A DNA stretch of 6,200 nt. Source: Bacteroidales bacterium (GTDB lineage: Bacteria; Bacteroidota; Bacteroidia; Bacteroidales; Muribaculaceae). Both the position numbers and the translations under genes were made by a program. The DNA lies in contig SFMJ01000126.1 of assembly GCA_004553095.1 (NCBI GenBank), positions 1 through 6,200 on the forward strand, in the 5' to 3' direction. Below the pieces are notes generated by a model, which saw nothing but the letters and a program-made list of their open reading frames with translations, ran no database searches and was not told where the DNA came from. Positions 5,983-6,200 of this stretch are shown here, one piece after another (within the stretch, counting starts at the first letter, position 1; each line of letters opens with the position of its first letter).

Positions 5983-5999
5983 AGGACTCCCAATAACGT

Positions 6000-6200
6000 T
6001 TACTCGTTGCGTGAAACAAATCGCTTGCGTAGTCGCGACAAGGTCGATTGAGTCATATTCAAGTATTGAGCGATATATTTCAGCGGAACAATACTCGAGA
6101 TATATTTCACCGAAGTGCGCTTCAATTGAACACTGTGTATACTCAGAAAGTTCAAGAAGCGCTCTTCGGCTGTTTTGTTGTTGAAGAATAAGTAGCGCTT
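6000..6200 (-). CDS. Crp/Fnr-family transcriptional regulator, C-terminal end only
   Basis: Read leftward from the edge, the last 66 residues of a protein are visible, ending in a TAA at 6002-6000. KTAEERFLNFLS followed by VPLKYIAQYLNMTQSTLSRLRKRF is the winged-helix DNA-binding end of Crp/Fnr-type regulators, with the second helix and recognition helix (about residues 41-58 of the visible part) clearly formed. The N-terminal cyclic-nucleotide-binding-like domain lies beyond the window, so the ligand and targets cannot be judged. In Bacteroidota many such proteins are single regulators with unknown signals. It converges on lgt, with only 17 bases between the stops and no terminator visible there. 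Confidence 0.8.
   Translation of the reverse strand, partial: KRYLFFNNKTAEERFLNFLSIHSVQLKRTSVKYISSIVPLKYIAQYLNMTQSTLSRLRKRFVSRNE

Noticed and set aside
1..6200. CRISPR arrays, tRNA or rRNA genes, insertion sequences
   Set aside because: No regularly spaced repeats, no cloverleaf-like or rRNA sequence and no transposase motifs were seen on either strand.

Overview
The window looks like a chromosomal segment of a member of the Bacteroidota, most likely Bacteroidales. The reasons are the pta-ackA arrangement, a long Bacteroidota-style LptF/LptG permease, start codons without Shine-Dalgarno sequences but with A-rich leaders, and promoter-like sites that fit the Bacteroidota consensus (TTTG, about 20 nt, TAnnTTTG). 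The genus cannot be fixed from the sequence alone.

Layout, left to right. Positions 1-480 are an AT-rich patch read leftward. It holds a two-gene toxin-antitoxin-like module: a DUF3791-type small protein (395 to 174) overlapping by ATGA the start of a DUF3990-type, ADP-ribosyltransferase-like protein that runs off the left edge (177 to <1). A clear intrinsic terminator (474-505, minus strand) separates it from a 679-residue LptF/LptG-family lipopolysaccharide-export permease (2668 to 629, minus). The 214-bp gap 2669-2882 carries two overlapping divergent promoters, small hairpins and two adjacent tandem repeats. Rightward from it run pta (2883-3884, phosphate acetyltransferase) and ackA (3908-5052, acetate kinase), which together would convert acetyl-CoA to acetate and ATP. 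A long inverted repeat (5061-5116) follows, then lgt (5131-5982, prolipoprotein diacylglyceryl transferase). The C-terminal end of a Crp/Fnr-type regulator converges on lgt from the right edge (>6200 to 6000, minus).

The most notable points are two. First, ackA is broken: an internal deletion, inferred to be 55 nt (19 codons minus 2 leftover bases), removes the conserved stretch before the MGTR motif and shifts the frame, while everything on both sides is perfectly conserved. This is either a very recent lesion or an assembly error. Second, the left-edge DUF3791/DUF3990 pair is a candidate toxin-antitoxin or defence module whose biochemistry, to my knowledge, is poorly described; the visible part has the His and Tyr landmarks of PARP-like ADP-ribosyltransferases.

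The rest (LPS export, acetate fermentation, lipoprotein maturation) is ordinary core metabolism and envelope biology.
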